NCBI RefSeq assembly: GCF_047501535.1
Contig: NZ_JAZDRJ010000002.1
Location: 1-64,000, forward strand
From: Yanghanlia sp047501535
Lineage (GTDB): Bacteria > Pseudomonadota > Gammaproteobacteria > Burkholderiales > Burkholderiaceae_B
DNA length: 64,000 bases
Direction: 5' to 3'
Part shown: positions 41,981 to 50,868 of the stretch, piece after piece
Layout: the number at the start of each line of letters is the position of its first letter
Position numbering within the stretch: position 1 is the stretch's first letter
Notes under the pieces: model-generated
Told to the model about the DNA's origin: nothing
Seen by the model: the letters and a program-made list of their open reading frames with translations, nothing else
Databases searched by the model: none
Position numbers and translations under genes: made by a program

Positions 41981-42499
41981 ATGGCCGAGCAACCCAATAG
42001 CCAGGACACCCAAGCGCCCAGCTTTTCGATGCAGCGCACCTACCTCAAAGACCTTTCCCTGGAAATGCCTAACGCGCCAGAAATCCTGCTGGAGCAGCAA
42101 GGCCCGGCTGTCGAGGTTTCGCTGAATATCGGCGGTAAACGCTTGGCAGAAACGCTGTTTGAAACCAGCGTGACCGTCACCGTCACCACCCGCATCAACG
42201 ACAAAGTGCTGTACTTGGTTGAAGCCACTCAGGCCGGTATTTTTGAAGCGGCCAATATTCCGGCTGAACAGCTCGATCCGCTTCTGGGCATTGTCTGCCC
42301 CACCATGCTTTACCCCTACCTGCGCGCCAACGTGGCCGACGCCATCACCCGTACTTCGCTGCCTGCGCTGCACTTGGCCGAAGTTAACTTCCAAACACTC
42401 TACGAACAGCGCATCGCTGAGTTGGCCAAGCAACAACAAGAACAGCCGCAAGAAAGTGGTTCCGGCCTGTACGTTCCGCCAGGCGCCAAAACCAACTAA
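41981..42499 (+). CDS. secB: Protein-export chaperone SecB
   Basis: SecB keeps precursors unfolded and hands them to SecA. The 172-residue acidic protein shows the family blocks FSMQRTYLKDLSLEMPNAP and LYLVEATQAGIF, and PTMLYPYLRANVADAITR. The C-terminal tail is rich in Gln and Glu. It lies in the usual grxC-secB-gpsA context and precedes gpsA by 6 bases. Confidence 0.97.
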   Translation: MAEQPNSQDTQAPSFSMQRTYLKDLSLEMPNAPEILLEQQGPAVEVSLNIGGKRLAETLFETSVTVTVTTRINDKVLYLVEATQAGIFEAANIPAEQLDPLLGIVCPTMLYPYLRANVADAITRTSLPALHLAEVNFQTLYEQRIAELAKQQQEQPQESGSGLYVPPGAKTN

Positions 42500-42505
42500 G
42501 TTCGC

Positions 42506-43564
42506 ATGAGCGCCACCACGTTGCCGACACGCGTTGCCGTATTGGGCGCCGGAAGTTGGGGGTCGGCGCTCGCCGCGCTGGCCGCTGAACACGCCGACAC
42601 CCTGATCTGGGCCCGTCGCTCTGAAGCGGCCGCCGAAATTAACGACACACACCGCAACACCCGCTACCTGCCGGACATTCCCCTCCCCGACTCACTGCGT
42701 GCCACGAGCGACTTCAACACCGCCATCGACCATGTCTGCGCAGCACAATCCGATGCGCTCATCATCCTTGGCGTGCCTGTCGCGGGAATGGCGGACATCT
42801 GCCAGAAATTAGCGCAAAGCCTGGCCGCCCGCCGCCACCCTACGGTGCATGTGGTGTGGACGTGCAAAGGCGTGCAGCCCGATACGGGCCAGTTACCTCA
42901 CGAAGTCGCCAGCGCCGCACTCTCCGGCCTCTCTGGGGTCGAATTAGGCGTCTTATCCGGCCCTTCATTCGCGCTGGAAGTGGCCCAAGGGCTGCCGGTG
43001 GCGCTCACCATCGCCAGCCACACGGCTTCTACAGGCGACATCGTTCTGGCCGCACTGCACAGCCAACGCTGCCGCGTGTACACCAGCCAGGATATAACCG
43101 GCGTAGAAGTCGGCGGCGCCCTGAAAAACGTCATGGCTATCGCCTGCGGTATTTCCGATGGCCTGGGCCTGGGTTCAAACGCCCGGGCTGCGCTCATTAC
43201 GCGCGGGCTGGCAGAAATCCAGAGACTGGCGCGTGCGCTGGGCGGCGAAGCCGAAACCGTGCAGGGGCTGACCGGGCTGGGTGACCTCGTTCTCACCGCC
43301 ACCGGGCCGCTGTCGCGCAACCGGCAGGTTGGCCTGGCCATTGGGCAAGGCCGTACGCTTGAAGACATTCTGGCGGGCGGCATGACAGCCGAAGGCGTGC
43401 GCTGCGCCCGGGCCGCTCTGGCTCTTGGCGAACGTCATGGCGTGGAACTGCCCATCACGGCTGCTGTCTGCCGCGTACTGTTCGAAGGGCAGTCGCCACA
43501 AGGCGCCGTCGCCGCCCTGCTGTCGCGCGACTCGCGCCCCGAATCGCCTAACTCTTATCGCTAA
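42506..43564 (+). CDS. gpsA: Glycerol-3-phosphate dehydrogenase [NAD(P)+]
   Basis: GpsA makes sn-glycerol 3-phosphate from dihydroxyacetone phosphate for phospholipid synthesis. The 352-residue protein has the Rossmann motif VAVLGAGSWGSALAALAA, the catalytic lysine region VGGALKNVMAIACGISDGLGLG and ITRGLAEIQRLARALG. The start ATG is 6 bases after the secB stop. A Bug-family gene follows after 15 bases, possibly on the same transcript. Confidence 0.96.
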   Translation: MSATTLPTRVAVLGAGSWGSALAALAAEHADTLIWARRSEAAAEINDTHRNTRYLPDIPLPDSLRATSDFNTAIDHVCAAQSDALIILGVPVAGMADICQKLAQSLAARRHPTVHVVWTCKGVQPDTGQLPHEVASAALSGLSGVELGVLSGPSFALEVAQGLPVALTIASHTASTGDIVLAALHSQRCRVYTSQDITGVEVGGALKNVMAIACGISDGLGLGSNARAALITRGLAEIQRLARALGGEAETVQGLTGLGDLVLTATGPLSRNRQVGLAIGQGRTLEDILAGGMTAEGVRCARAALALGERHGVELPITAAVCRVLFEGQSPQGAVAALLSRDSRPESPNSYR

Positions 43565-43579
43565 CTGGGTCTTTTGTTC

Positions 43580-44575
43580 ATGCGTTATTCCAGCGTCCGT
43601 CGTCGTTTGAGCCTGTCTATCATTGGCCTGGCTGCCTCACTACTTGCGGTTCCCGCCTGGTCACAAGCCGCTGAATGGCCCACCCGGCCCATTCACATGA
43701 TTGTGCCCTTCCCACCGGGCTCTTCGCCCGATACCTTGGCCCGCATGATTGCCGACCCCATGGCTCAAAAGCTCGGCCAGCCTGTGGTGGTGGAAAACAA
43801 AGCCGGCGCCGGCGGCAATATTGGCACCCGTCAGGCGGCACAAGCCAAGCCCGATGGCTACACCATTCTGCTGACCATTAACGGCCCCATTGTCACCGCT
43901 CCGGCACTGTACAAGAACACCTTGGGCTACGACCCGGACACCGACCTGCAAGTCATCAGCATGGTCGGCACCAGCCCCAATGTGCTCGTCGTTCCCGCCA
44001 ACGCTCCTGCCGACAATGTCCAACAATTCGTAGAACGCGCCCGTGCACAACCCGGTGCGCTCAACTACGGCACCGTGGGCCCGGGCAGTTCCTCACACTT
44101 GGGCATGGCCATGCTTGAACAAGAAGCAGGCATTTCACTGCTACAAGTACCGTATTCCGGTTTCCCCCAGGTCATCACCTCCATTGTGGCGGGCGATGTA
44201 CACGCGGGCTTTATGGTGCCCGGCGTCGCCATGCCCCAAGTCGAGGCGGGGCGCGTCAAAGTGCTGGGCATCACCAGCCTTGAGGAAAGTGAAATTCTTC
44301 CCGGCCTGCCTACCGTAGCCTCCCAAGGCTACCCCGGCTTTGAGTCCATTTCCTGGGACGCCCTCTTCGTCCCCGCCGGCACGCCCGAGGACATCGTCGC
44401 GAAGCTGAATCAAACCGTCCTGGAAGTCCTGGACATGCCGCAGGTTCAGCAACAACTCGCCACCCTGTACTTCACCGCCGCCCCCACCTCACCCACCGAA
44501 GCCCAAGCCATGATTCGCGCGGAAAAAGAAAAACTCACCGCCCTCATCGAAAAACTGGGCCTCACCCTCGACTAA
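43580..44575 (+). CDS. Bug-family (TctC) tripartite tricarboxylate transporter substrate-binding protein
   Basis: The 331-residue periplasmic binding protein has a signal peptide (about 1-30, ending AWSQAAEWP) followed by the Bug signature WPTRPIHMIVPFPPGSSPDT and GGNIGTRQAAQAKPDGYT. Bug proteins bind small carboxylates and are greatly expanded in Alcaligenaceae. No TctA/TctB membrane genes are adjacent, so it is an orphan receptor. Its stop codon touches a dispersed repeat copy that it shares with the convergent trmL. Confidence 0.9.
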   Translation: MRYSSVRRRLSLSIIGLAASLLAVPAWSQAAEWPTRPIHMIVPFPPGSSPDTLARMIADPMAQKLGQPVVVENKAGAGGNIGTRQAAQAKPDGYTILLTINGPIVTAPALYKNTLGYDPDTDLQVISMVGTSPNVLVVPANAPADNVQQFVERARAQPGALNYGTVGPGSSSHLGMAMLEQEAGISLLQVPYSGFPQVITSIVAGDVHAGFMVPGVAMPQVEAGRVKVLGITSLEESEILPGLPTVASQGYPGFESISWDALFVPAGTPEDIVAKLNQTVLEVLDMPQVQQQLATLYFTAAPTSPTEAQAMIRAEKEKLTALIEKLGLTLD

Positions 44576-44613
44576 AAATGGGGTCTGTCCCGGTTTAAGG
44601 GAAATGTCAGGTT
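44574..44613 (-). repeat. 42-bp element copy 4 (between bug and trmL)
   Basis: On the minus strand this reads GGAACCTGACATTTCCCTTA then AACCGGGACAGACCCC and ATTTTTAG. The TGA of the AACCTGACA arm is the trmL stop codon, and the other end overlaps the TAA of the bug gene. It is closest in sequence to copies 2 and 3. Confidence 0.9.
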
Positions 44614-45077
44614 CCGCCGTGGTAGTCGGTTTGGCGCCAGGCTTCGAAGATGGTGACGGCGACGGCGTTGGAGAGGTTGAGGCTGCGTTGGCCGGGGCGC
44701 ATGGGCAGGCGCAGGCGTTGTTGGGGGCCGAAGTGCTGGAGTTCGGTGTCGGATAGGCCGGCGGTTTCGCGACCGAATACGAAGGCGTCGCCCGGCTGCA
44801 GCGGCACACCGGCGAACGATCGCGCGCCGCGTGTGGTCATGGCGAAACAGCGTTCGGCCGCCGCGCCCGTGGCCGCCAGCGCGGTGGTCAGGTCGTCGTG
44901 CACCAACATACGCGCCCATTCGTGGTAATCCAGCCCAGCGCGCTTTAAACGGACGTCATCCAACTCGAAGCCCAATGGCCGCACCAGATGCAAATACGCA
45001 CCGGTATTGGCCGCCAGCCGAATGACGTTGCCGGTATTAGGGGGAATTTCGGGCGAAACAAGAACGATATGGAACAT
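44607..45077 (-). CDS. trmL: tRNA (cytidine(34)-2'-O)-methyltransferase TrmL
   Basis: TrmL methylates the wobble ribose of tRNA-Leu species. The 156-residue SPOUT-fold protein has the knot motifs PPNTGNVIRLAANTGAYLHL, FGRETAGLSDTEL and the C-terminal RSLNLSNAVAVTIFEAWRQ. The start MFHIVLVSPEI fits the family. Its final Thr codon and stop fall in the AACCTGA of a dispersed repeat. It is divergent from the TetR gene with a 92-base gap. Confidence 0.93.
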   Translation of the reverse strand: MFHIVLVSPEIPPNTGNVIRLAANTGAYLHLVRPLGFELDDVRLKRAGLDYHEWARMLVHDDLTTALAATGAAAERCFAMTTRGARSFAGVPLQPGDAFVFGRETAGLSDTELQHFGPQQRLRLPMRPGQRSLNLSNAVAVTIFEAWRQTDYHGGT

Positions 45078-45169
45078 GGCGCTAACAGAAAGTGATGGCG
45101 GATTATCGCATTCCTGTGTCTTCATCGATAATAAGGGGCGATTCCCCTCTTCCAAGAAAACGAATTTCA

Positions 45170-45736
45170 ATGAGCAAGCGCCGCAGCCAAGAACAATTCT
45201 TCCAGGAGCTTACGCAGTTACTGATTACCGAAGGTATTTCCAGGCTGACCATCGCTGAAATGGCTGCACGGCTGAAATGCTCAAGGCGCAGGCTTTATGA
45301 AATCGCCCCCAGCAAGGAAGAGATTTTCACCAAAGTCTGCGAACAGGTGTTCAACGGCAATTTGCAACGGAGTTTGCTGGCGGCAAGTAAGCAAGACAGG
45401 CCGGACGCAGCCATTTCCGTATACCTGCGCTCGGCGCTCAATAGCTCGGGCATGAGTAAAGCGGCTTTGATCGACCTGGACAACCTTGTCGAAGGTCGGG
45501 CGATTTTCGATGCCTATCAGAAAGCACGTATGCACGCCTTGCAGGACTTGATGCGCAAGGGAATGGAAGAAGGCGTGTTGATGCCCCACCATCCACGGGC
45601 GATATCAGAAGCCCTGCTCGGTGCGGCATTCAGGCTGAGAGATCAGAAATTCTTGGAAGAAGAGGGCTTGTCTATCGGGGACGCCTTCAATGAGTTCTAC
45701 AACGTCATCCTGCACGGCCTGTTGAAGAGGCCGTAA
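45170..45736 (+). CDS. TetR-family transcriptional regulator
   Basis: The 188-residue protein has an N-terminal TetR helix-turn-helix (about 20-50, LTIAEMAARLKCSRRRLYEI) and a C-terminal ligand domain with no strong family match. The start MSKRRSQEQF is chosen because the HTH begins at the usual distance from it. It ends facing the acyl-CoA cluster (18-base gap to the DUF35 gene), so it may repress that cluster. No operator is evident. Confidence 0.88.
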   Translation: MSKRRSQEQFFQELTQLLITEGISRLTIAEMAARLKCSRRRLYEIAPSKEEIFTKVCEQVFNGNLQRSLLAASKQDRPDAAISVYLRSALNSSGMSKAALIDLDNLVEGRAIFDAYQKARMHALQDLMRKGMEEGVLMPHHPRAISEALLGAAFRLRDQKFLEEEGLSIGDAFNEFYNVILHGLLKRP

Positions 45737-45754
45737 GCCCCCTTCAACGCCCGC

Positions 45755-46153
45755 TCATTCAGCCAACTGGAAAAAAGGCAGAGTCCTGCCATCTTCAATC
45801 GGCATCATATGCGCTTGCACTGCGGCACCGATACGAATCTGGTCGGGTTCGGCCTTCAGCAGATTGCTGAGGATGATGGGGCCGTCGTCCAGACGCACAT
45901 AGACCAACACATACGAAGGGTCGGCACGCTCCACTACGCTGTACGAATAGATTGTGCCTCGCCCGCTGCTTTCTACCCAATGGAGATCATCGCTGCCGCA
46001 CAGCGGGCACACAACACGTGGGTACCAATGGGCCTTTTCGCACGCCTTGCAGCGTTTTAGCAGGAAGGTTCCCTCTGCTGCGGCAGCCCAAAATTCGCCG
46101 TTTTCCGGGTAGGCCTGGACAAAAGGGCTGTGTTGATAATCAGTCATTCCCAT
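45755..46153 (-). CDS. DUF35/OB-fold zinc-ribbon protein (thiolase partner)
   Basis: The 132-residue protein has a rubredoxin-like zinc ribbon (CKACEKAHWYPRVVCPLCGS, four cysteines) followed by a DUF35 OB-fold (about 60-130). Such proteins pair with thiolase-fold enzymes, for example the DUF35 partners of Ltp2-type aldolases, and are thought to bind the acyl-CoA. It is the last gene of the minus-strand cluster, 10 bases after the thiolase gene. MTDYQHS, two codons downstream, is an alternative start. Confidence 0.85.
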   Translation of the reverse strand: MGMTDYQHSPFVQAYPENGEFWAAAAEGTFLLKRCKACEKAHWYPRVVCPLCGSDDLHWVESSGRGTIYSYSVVERADPSYVLVYVRLDDGPIILSNLLKAEPDQIRIGAAVQAHMMPIEDGRTLPFFQLAE

Positions 46154-46163
46154 AAATCGCCCG

Positions 46164-47333
46164 CTACTCTCGTTCAAGAATGATGGTGGAATGCGCATGA
46201 CCCACGCCTTGCACCAGCCCGGGCCCGGAAGCCAAAGCCAGATCGCAATCGGGGACTTGTACGCTGGGGTGGGCCTCGCCGCGCAGTTGCCGTACGGCTT
46301 CAATAAGTTTGGTCATGCCGCCTCGGTTCGACGGGTGGTTATTGCATAACCCCCCGCCGTCCGTGTTGAAGGGCAAACTGCCGCGGCCAGCGATTAAATT
46401 GCCTTCCGCAACAAATGGCCCGGCCTGCCCTTTCTTGCAAAAACCCAGGTCTTCCAGCTGCATCAGCACCATAATGGTGAAGTTGTCGTAAATGGAAGCG
46501 TATTTGATATCTTTTACGCCAACCCCCGCTTCTGCGAAGGCCATCGGGCCCGACACAGCGGCACCCGTTGTGGTGGCATCAAAATACCCGCCATTGCTGG
46601 TATTGATGGTTTCCCCCGTTCCCCGTATGGTGACCCGGGGCCGGTTCAGCCTGCGAGCAATCTCTGCACTGGTGACCACCAGCGCACCGCCTCCATCCGA
46701 TATCACGCAACAATCCAAGCGACGCAAAGGGCTGGCAATCACAGGTGAAGCCAGTACATCTTCCACCGTTACCACGTTACGCAATACGGCGTGCTCGTTG
46801 TATTGCGCGTGCGTGGAGGCCGCCACCTTAACGGCGGCCAGATGCTCGGGCTTGGTGCCGAACTCGTGCATGTGACGATGCGCCAACATGCCATAAATGC
46901 CAGTGATAACAGGCTTGAAGGGAAGATCCCATGCCGTTTCAGGGCGCTCCGGGCCAAGCGCCCGCACTGCAGTGCCAGTGGCCATCCCCATACTTTTGGG
47001 GCGCCCCGCCAGCGTAATCAACGCCACGGAACACTTACCTTGGGCGATGGCCAGCGCCGCATGCCTGAGCAGCACCATGTAAGAACACCCGCCCAGCTCA
47101 GAACCATCCACCCATTTCAGCTTCAGGTTGAGGTATTCCACCATGGACAGCGGCCCGCCGCCCGGCACGTCGCCGGCACAAAAGTAGCCGTCAACATCGC
47201 GCGTACTGAGCCCGGCATCGCGCAACGCCCCCAATGCGCACTCTGCGTGGAGCTGCGTCACGGATTTATCCGGTCCGAAACGTGTGGGGTGTTCGTACGC
47301 ACCAACGATATAGGCTTTCCCTTTCAAGCTCAC
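46164..47333 (-). CDS. Thiolase-superfamily protein (SCP2/Ltp2-like)
   Basis: The 389-residue protein has the SCP2-type thiolase fold: YIVGAYEHPTRFG at the N terminus, GGCSYMVLLRHAALAIAQGKC in the nucleophile-region loop, YDNFTIMVLMQLEDLGFC and NTDGGGLCNNHPSNRGG. By memory of alignments, the usual nucleophile cysteine position (about four before the S of GGCS) holds Leu, so it may be an aldolase or non-classical thiolase. It lies between a Bug protein and a DUF35 gene, with gaps of 9-10 bases, in one operon. Substrate unknown. Confidence 0.85.
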   Translation of the reverse strand: MSLKGKAYIVGAYEHPTRFGPDKSVTQLHAECALGALRDAGLSTRDVDGYFCAGDVPGGGPLSMVEYLNLKLKWVDGSELGGCSYMVLLRHAALAIAQGKCSVALITLAGRPKSMGMATGTAVRALGPERPETAWDLPFKPVITGIYGMLAHRHMHEFGTKPEHLAAVKVAASTHAQYNEHAVLRNVVTVEDVLASPVIASPLRRLDCCVISDGGGALVVTSAEIARRLNRPRVTIRGTGETINTSNGGYFDATTTGAAVSGPMAFAEAGVGVKDIKYASIYDNFTIMVLMQLEDLGFCKKGQAGPFVAEGNLIAGRGSLPFNTDGGGLCNNHPSNRGGMTKLIEAVRQLRGEAHPSVQVPDCDLALASGPGLVQGVGHAHSTIILERE

Positions 47334-47342
47334 GACCTGTCC

Positions 47343-48326
47343 TTAATTGATGGGAGCGATGTTGCCCTCACGAATGACGCGACCCCATTTCTCATACTCA
47401 GCGTTAACAAATTTCGTCACATCCTCAGGCGTAGCCGCCGGGCGCACCAGCGCGGCAACATCCAGGGTTTTCTGTAATGCCGGGTTGTTTTTCGCCTCTT
47501 CAAGCGCCGCATGCAGGCGCTCGATAATTTCCGGCGAAACGCCCTTGGGCGCGAACGCGGCGATCCAGCCAATGACTTCGAAGCCCGGCACACCCGCTTC
47601 CGATATCGTCGGGACATCCGGTAATGAGTCGACTCTTTGCGATGTTGTGACCGCGAGCGCCTTGATACGGCCCGATTGAATCTGGCTGACCGCGGCTCCG
47701 ATATTGGCGAAACTGAAGTCCACATGACCGCCAATCAAAGCGCTCATGGCTTCGGAAGGGCCACCGTAAGGAACGTGCATGTAGTCCAGCCCTTCCACTT
47801 CCTGTTTGAGCAACTCTGCGGCCAGATGGGCAGAGCTGCCCACACTGCCCGAAGCATAGTTAGCCTCATCCTTTTTTTCCTTCATCAGCGCAATGAATTC
47901 TCCGAAGTTATTAGCGGGGAAATCATCTCGCACAATCAGCACATTGCCATTCGTGCCAAACAGCCCAATCGCCTGAAAATCCTTAAGCGGATCGTAAGGG
48001 ACAGACTGCATTAACTGCGGGTTAATCGCATGGGTAACGTTCGTACCCAAGAGCATGGTGTAACCATCTGCCGGCGCTTTTGCCACGTGGTTGGCGCCAA
48101 TGGTGGCGCCTGCGCCGGCCCGGTTCTCAACCACTATCGTGCCATTCAGCACTTCACTCATATGGTGGGCGTATGTGCGCCCGGTCAGGTCGGTGACCCC
48201 GCCCGGCCCGAAGGGCACGACGAGCTTTATCGGCTGGCTTGGGTAGTTTGTCTCAGCGTGGGCGGATGTACCGATCAACCCCGCCAACAACACGGCTGCG
48301 GCTCCCAGATATCGTTGCATTTTCAT
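47343..48326 (-). CDS. Bug-family (TctC) substrate-binding protein
   Basis: The 327-residue periplasmic binding protein has a signal peptide (about 1-24, ending GTSAHAETNYP) and the Bug motif YPSQPIKLVVPFGPGGVTDL. It sits inside the acyl-CoA operon between the CoA ligase (31 bases upstream) and the thiolase (9 bases downstream), so its ligand is probably the carboxylate that the ligase activates. No TctA/TctB genes are nearby. Confidence 0.9.
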   Translation of the reverse strand: MKMQRYLGAAAVLLAGLIGTSAHAETNYPSQPIKLVVPFGPGGVTDLTGRTYAHHMSEVLNGTIVVENRAGAGATIGANHVAKAPADGYTMLLGTNVTHAINPQLMQSVPYDPLKDFQAIGLFGTNGNVLIVRDDFPANNFGEFIALMKEKKDEANYASGSVGSSAHLAAELLKQEVEGLDYMHVPYGGPSEAMSALIGGHVDFSFANIGAAVSQIQSGRIKALAVTTSQRVDSLPDVPTISEAGVPGFEVIGWIAAFAPKGVSPEIIERLHAALEEAKNNPALQKTLDVAALVRPAATPEDVTKFVNAEYEKWGRVIREGNIAPIN

Positions 48327-48357
48327 GTTGTCTCCTTGTGTTCAAAAAATTACGCCG

Positions 48358-49920
48358 TCAGATCTGGCGGATGGTGTTATCCCAGAACTGTTTCCTCAAA
48401 GTTTTTTTGTCTATCTTTCCAAGCGCGGTCAGCGGCAGTTCGTCCGTAAAAACTACCTGCTTGGGTGTTTCAACCGGACCCTTGCGTTGCATCACGTACT
48501 CGATCAACGCCGGCTCCGCACACGTTTCGCCATCTTTAAGCACGACAACGGCGGTCACCCTTTCCCCCCATTTCTCGTCCGGCACGCCGATTACGGCACA
48601 CATGGCGACTTGTGGGTGTTGTGCCAGGCACGCTTCAACCTCGCTTGGGTAAACGTTGAACCCGCCTGAAATAATCATGTCCTTGGCGCGATCAACCAGG
48701 TACAGATAACCGTCTTCATCCATGCGGGCCATATCACCCGTGTGCAGCCAGCCACCAGCAAAGACCTTTTCCGTTTCCTCTGGTCGGTTCAGGTAGCCTT
48801 CCATCACCAGCGGGCCACGCACGCAGATTTCACCCACTTCCCCAACGAGAACGGGCTGCATCTGGGAGTCAAACAAACCGACACGGGTGCCAACCACCAC
48901 TTTCCCACACGAAGCCAGCAAATGCGGCCGCTTAAGGTCGTGCTCTTTCTTAGGCAGATACGCAATCGTCATGGGTGCTTCCGCCTGGCCATACAACTGC
49001 CCAAATACCGGGCCAATGGCCTCAATGGCTTGGGCCAGCTTGGCTGGGGCGATAGGCGCTGCGCCGTACAGCACCAGTTCAAGCGACGATAGATCTCGCT
49101 GCTTAACCGCGGGCTCTTCTAGCAGGCCGTATATCTGTGTGGGAACCAAAAACGTCAGATTAATGCGGTGTTGCTCCACCAGCCTGCAAAAATCCGCCGT
49201 ACTGAATTTTTCCATCAAGACCACGGTCCCGCCCTTGAGAAAGGTCGGTAGCAGCAGGCTGCCCGCCGCATGGGAAATCGGGGTCGTCACCAGATAACGC
49301 GGCGGCAACGGCCATTCATAGGTCGCCAGCATCTGCATAATCATGGTGACGGTGGTGCGATGCGTATGCCGTATACCTTTAGAACGCCCGGTCGTGCCGC
49401 CGGTGTAGGCGAGCCGGAACACCTCCTGGGGGTTATCCGACACCGGCATCGGGCCGGTCTCGCAGGAAGCGGATGCGCTGATCAACCCCGGTGCTTCCGG
49501 CGTGTCGTACAAACTCAATACGAGGGAAACGCTGGAAGCCAGTTCCGTCGCTCTTTCCGCATAACGGCTGTTATCCACGAGCAAAGCTTTGACACCTGCA
49601 TCTTCCAGCACGAAACGATGGTCTGCCAGCGAAGCCAGGGGGTGCAGCGAAAGGTATTTCAACCCCAACAACTGCACGGCGAGAATCGCCACCACCGCCT
49701 CAAGGCGGTTGCCAAACAGCAGCGCGGCCGTGTCGCCTCGGCTCAGGCCCGCCTGCTGCAGTGCGCGTACCACCTGCCAGCATTTATCGCGCAACTCGCC
49801 ATAGGTCATTTGCTCCTCGCCCGACGTCATGGCCACCTGCTGCGCAGGTTGGCTCAAGGCTCTTACAACAAGCTCGGCGACCGTCAGCCCCGCATGTACC
49901 GGGCTCCCCCTTTTCTGCAT
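48358..49920 (-). CDS. AMP-forming acyl-CoA synthetase/ligase
   Basis: The 520-residue enzyme of the ANL superfamily activates a carboxylic acid to its CoA thioester with ATP. It has the P-loop LAYTGGTTGRSKGIRHTHRT, the A5-type YGQAEAPMTIAYL region, GWLHTGDMARMDEDGYLYLV and the hinge DRAKDMIISGGFNVYPSEVE. The C-terminal catalytic lysine lies in LTALGKIDKKTLRKQ. The substrate is unknown. It is the first gene of a minus-strand operon with a Bug protein, a thiolase-like gene and a DUF35 gene. Confidence 0.9.
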   Translation of the reverse strand: MQKRGSPVHAGLTVAELVVRALSQPAQQVAMTSGEEQMTYGELRDKCWQVVRALQQAGLSRGDTAALLFGNRLEAVVAILAVQLLGLKYLSLHPLASLADHRFVLEDAGVKALLVDNSRYAERATELASSVSLVLSLYDTPEAPGLISASASCETGPMPVSDNPQEVFRLAYTGGTTGRSKGIRHTHRTTVTMIMQMLATYEWPLPPRYLVTTPISHAAGSLLLPTFLKGGTVVLMEKFSTADFCRLVEQHRINLTFLVPTQIYGLLEEPAVKQRDLSSLELVLYGAAPIAPAKLAQAIEAIGPVFGQLYGQAEAPMTIAYLPKKEHDLKRPHLLASCGKVVVGTRVGLFDSQMQPVLVGEVGEICVRGPLVMEGYLNRPEETEKVFAGGWLHTGDMARMDEDGYLYLVDRAKDMIISGGFNVYPSEVEACLAQHPQVAMCAVIGVPDEKWGERVTAVVVLKDGETCAEPALIEYVMQRKGPVETPKQVVFTDELPLTALGKIDKKTLRKQFWDNTIRQI

Positions 49921-50016
49921 GATTTTGCTCTCTTGTTCTACAGTTGATAAATCAGCATAAAAGCCCAATCGGTACCAAGTCAAACTATTTGGTACCGCAT
50001 GCGGGTAAACACCAAA

Positions 50017-50793
50017 TCAGCCAGAAGAACGTTGCGGCGTACGTGCAAGCACTACGCCCCATATTTTGGCGGCACCCTGCGCCTTCAAGACATCGGCCAC
50101 CGCACTCAAGGTGCTGCCGGTGGTCATGACATCGTCTACCACCACAACCTCTCGCCCCGCCACACCGGCCTGCGTACAGCGGTAAAGGCCACGCACGGCG
50201 TGGCGCCGGGCCTCGCGGCCTAAGGCTGTCTGACCCGCTCTTTCGCGGGTACGCTGCAGCAGCTCGGGGCGCCATTCCAGGCCAAGGCGGCGAGCCAGCG
50301 CACGCCCGACCTCACCCGCCGGGTTGTAGCCTCGTACTACCAAAGCGCGGCGGCTGGATGGGACGGCTGTGACCCATGCGCCAGCCCCGACCCCAAGCGG
50401 TGGCGCCGCTGCGGCGTCGAGTGAGCGCACCGCCTGGCAGCGCGCTGCCAACAAGCCAGCCAGCACGGGCACACAGGAGAACTGCCCGCGCCGCTTAAGG
50501 CGTTGAATCAGCAGATCTCCGGGCCAGGCATAATCAAAAGCCGCCACCACCCTTTCCAGCGCAGGCGTGAGAGCCGGGCAGTCGGCGCAATGAACGGAAT
50601 CCGAGGCCAGCAAGCCATCGCAACGTTCACAACGCCGCTGGGCGGAGGCCATGGAATCACAGACGGCCTGCCGACAATAGCGGCACAAGCCGCCGGGCGT
50701 GCGTGTCCGGCACATCAAGCACGCCATAGGCAGCCTGTCTCGCACACAAAGCAGTCGCGCTTGAAATTCGCGCCATAGCGGCAGATAAGCCAT
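50017..50793 (-). CDS. comF: ComF-family phosphoribosyltransferase-like protein
   Basis: The 258-residue protein has an N-terminal double zinc ribbon (CLMCRTRTPGGLCRYC, then CERCDGLLASDSVHCADC) and a C-terminal type I PRTase fold with the PRPP motif VVVVDDVMTTGSTLSAVADVL. ComF proteins assist ssDNA handling in natural transformation and are also found in non-competent species. It is divergent from bioC with a 75-base gap, an arrangement common in proteobacteria. The start MAYLPLWR has GGGAG about 9 bases upstream. Confidence 0.9.
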   Translation of the reverse strand: MAYLPLWREFQARLLCVRDRLPMACLMCRTRTPGGLCRYCRQAVCDSMASAQRRCERCDGLLASDSVHCADCPALTPALERVVAAFDYAWPGDLLIQRLKRRGQFSCVPVLAGLLAARCQAVRSLDAAAAPPLGVGAGAWVTAVPSSRRALVVRGYNPAGEVGRALARRLGLEWRPELLQRTRERAGQTALGREARRHAVRGLYRCTQAGVAGREVVVVDDVMTTGSTLSAVADVLKAQGAAKIWGVVLARTPQRSSG

Positions 50794-50868
50794 AATGAAG
50801 AACTCCCGTCACAAAGCATCCTGATCTAAACACATGGGCCGTCGCCCGCCCAGCGTCAGTTCACGCAA

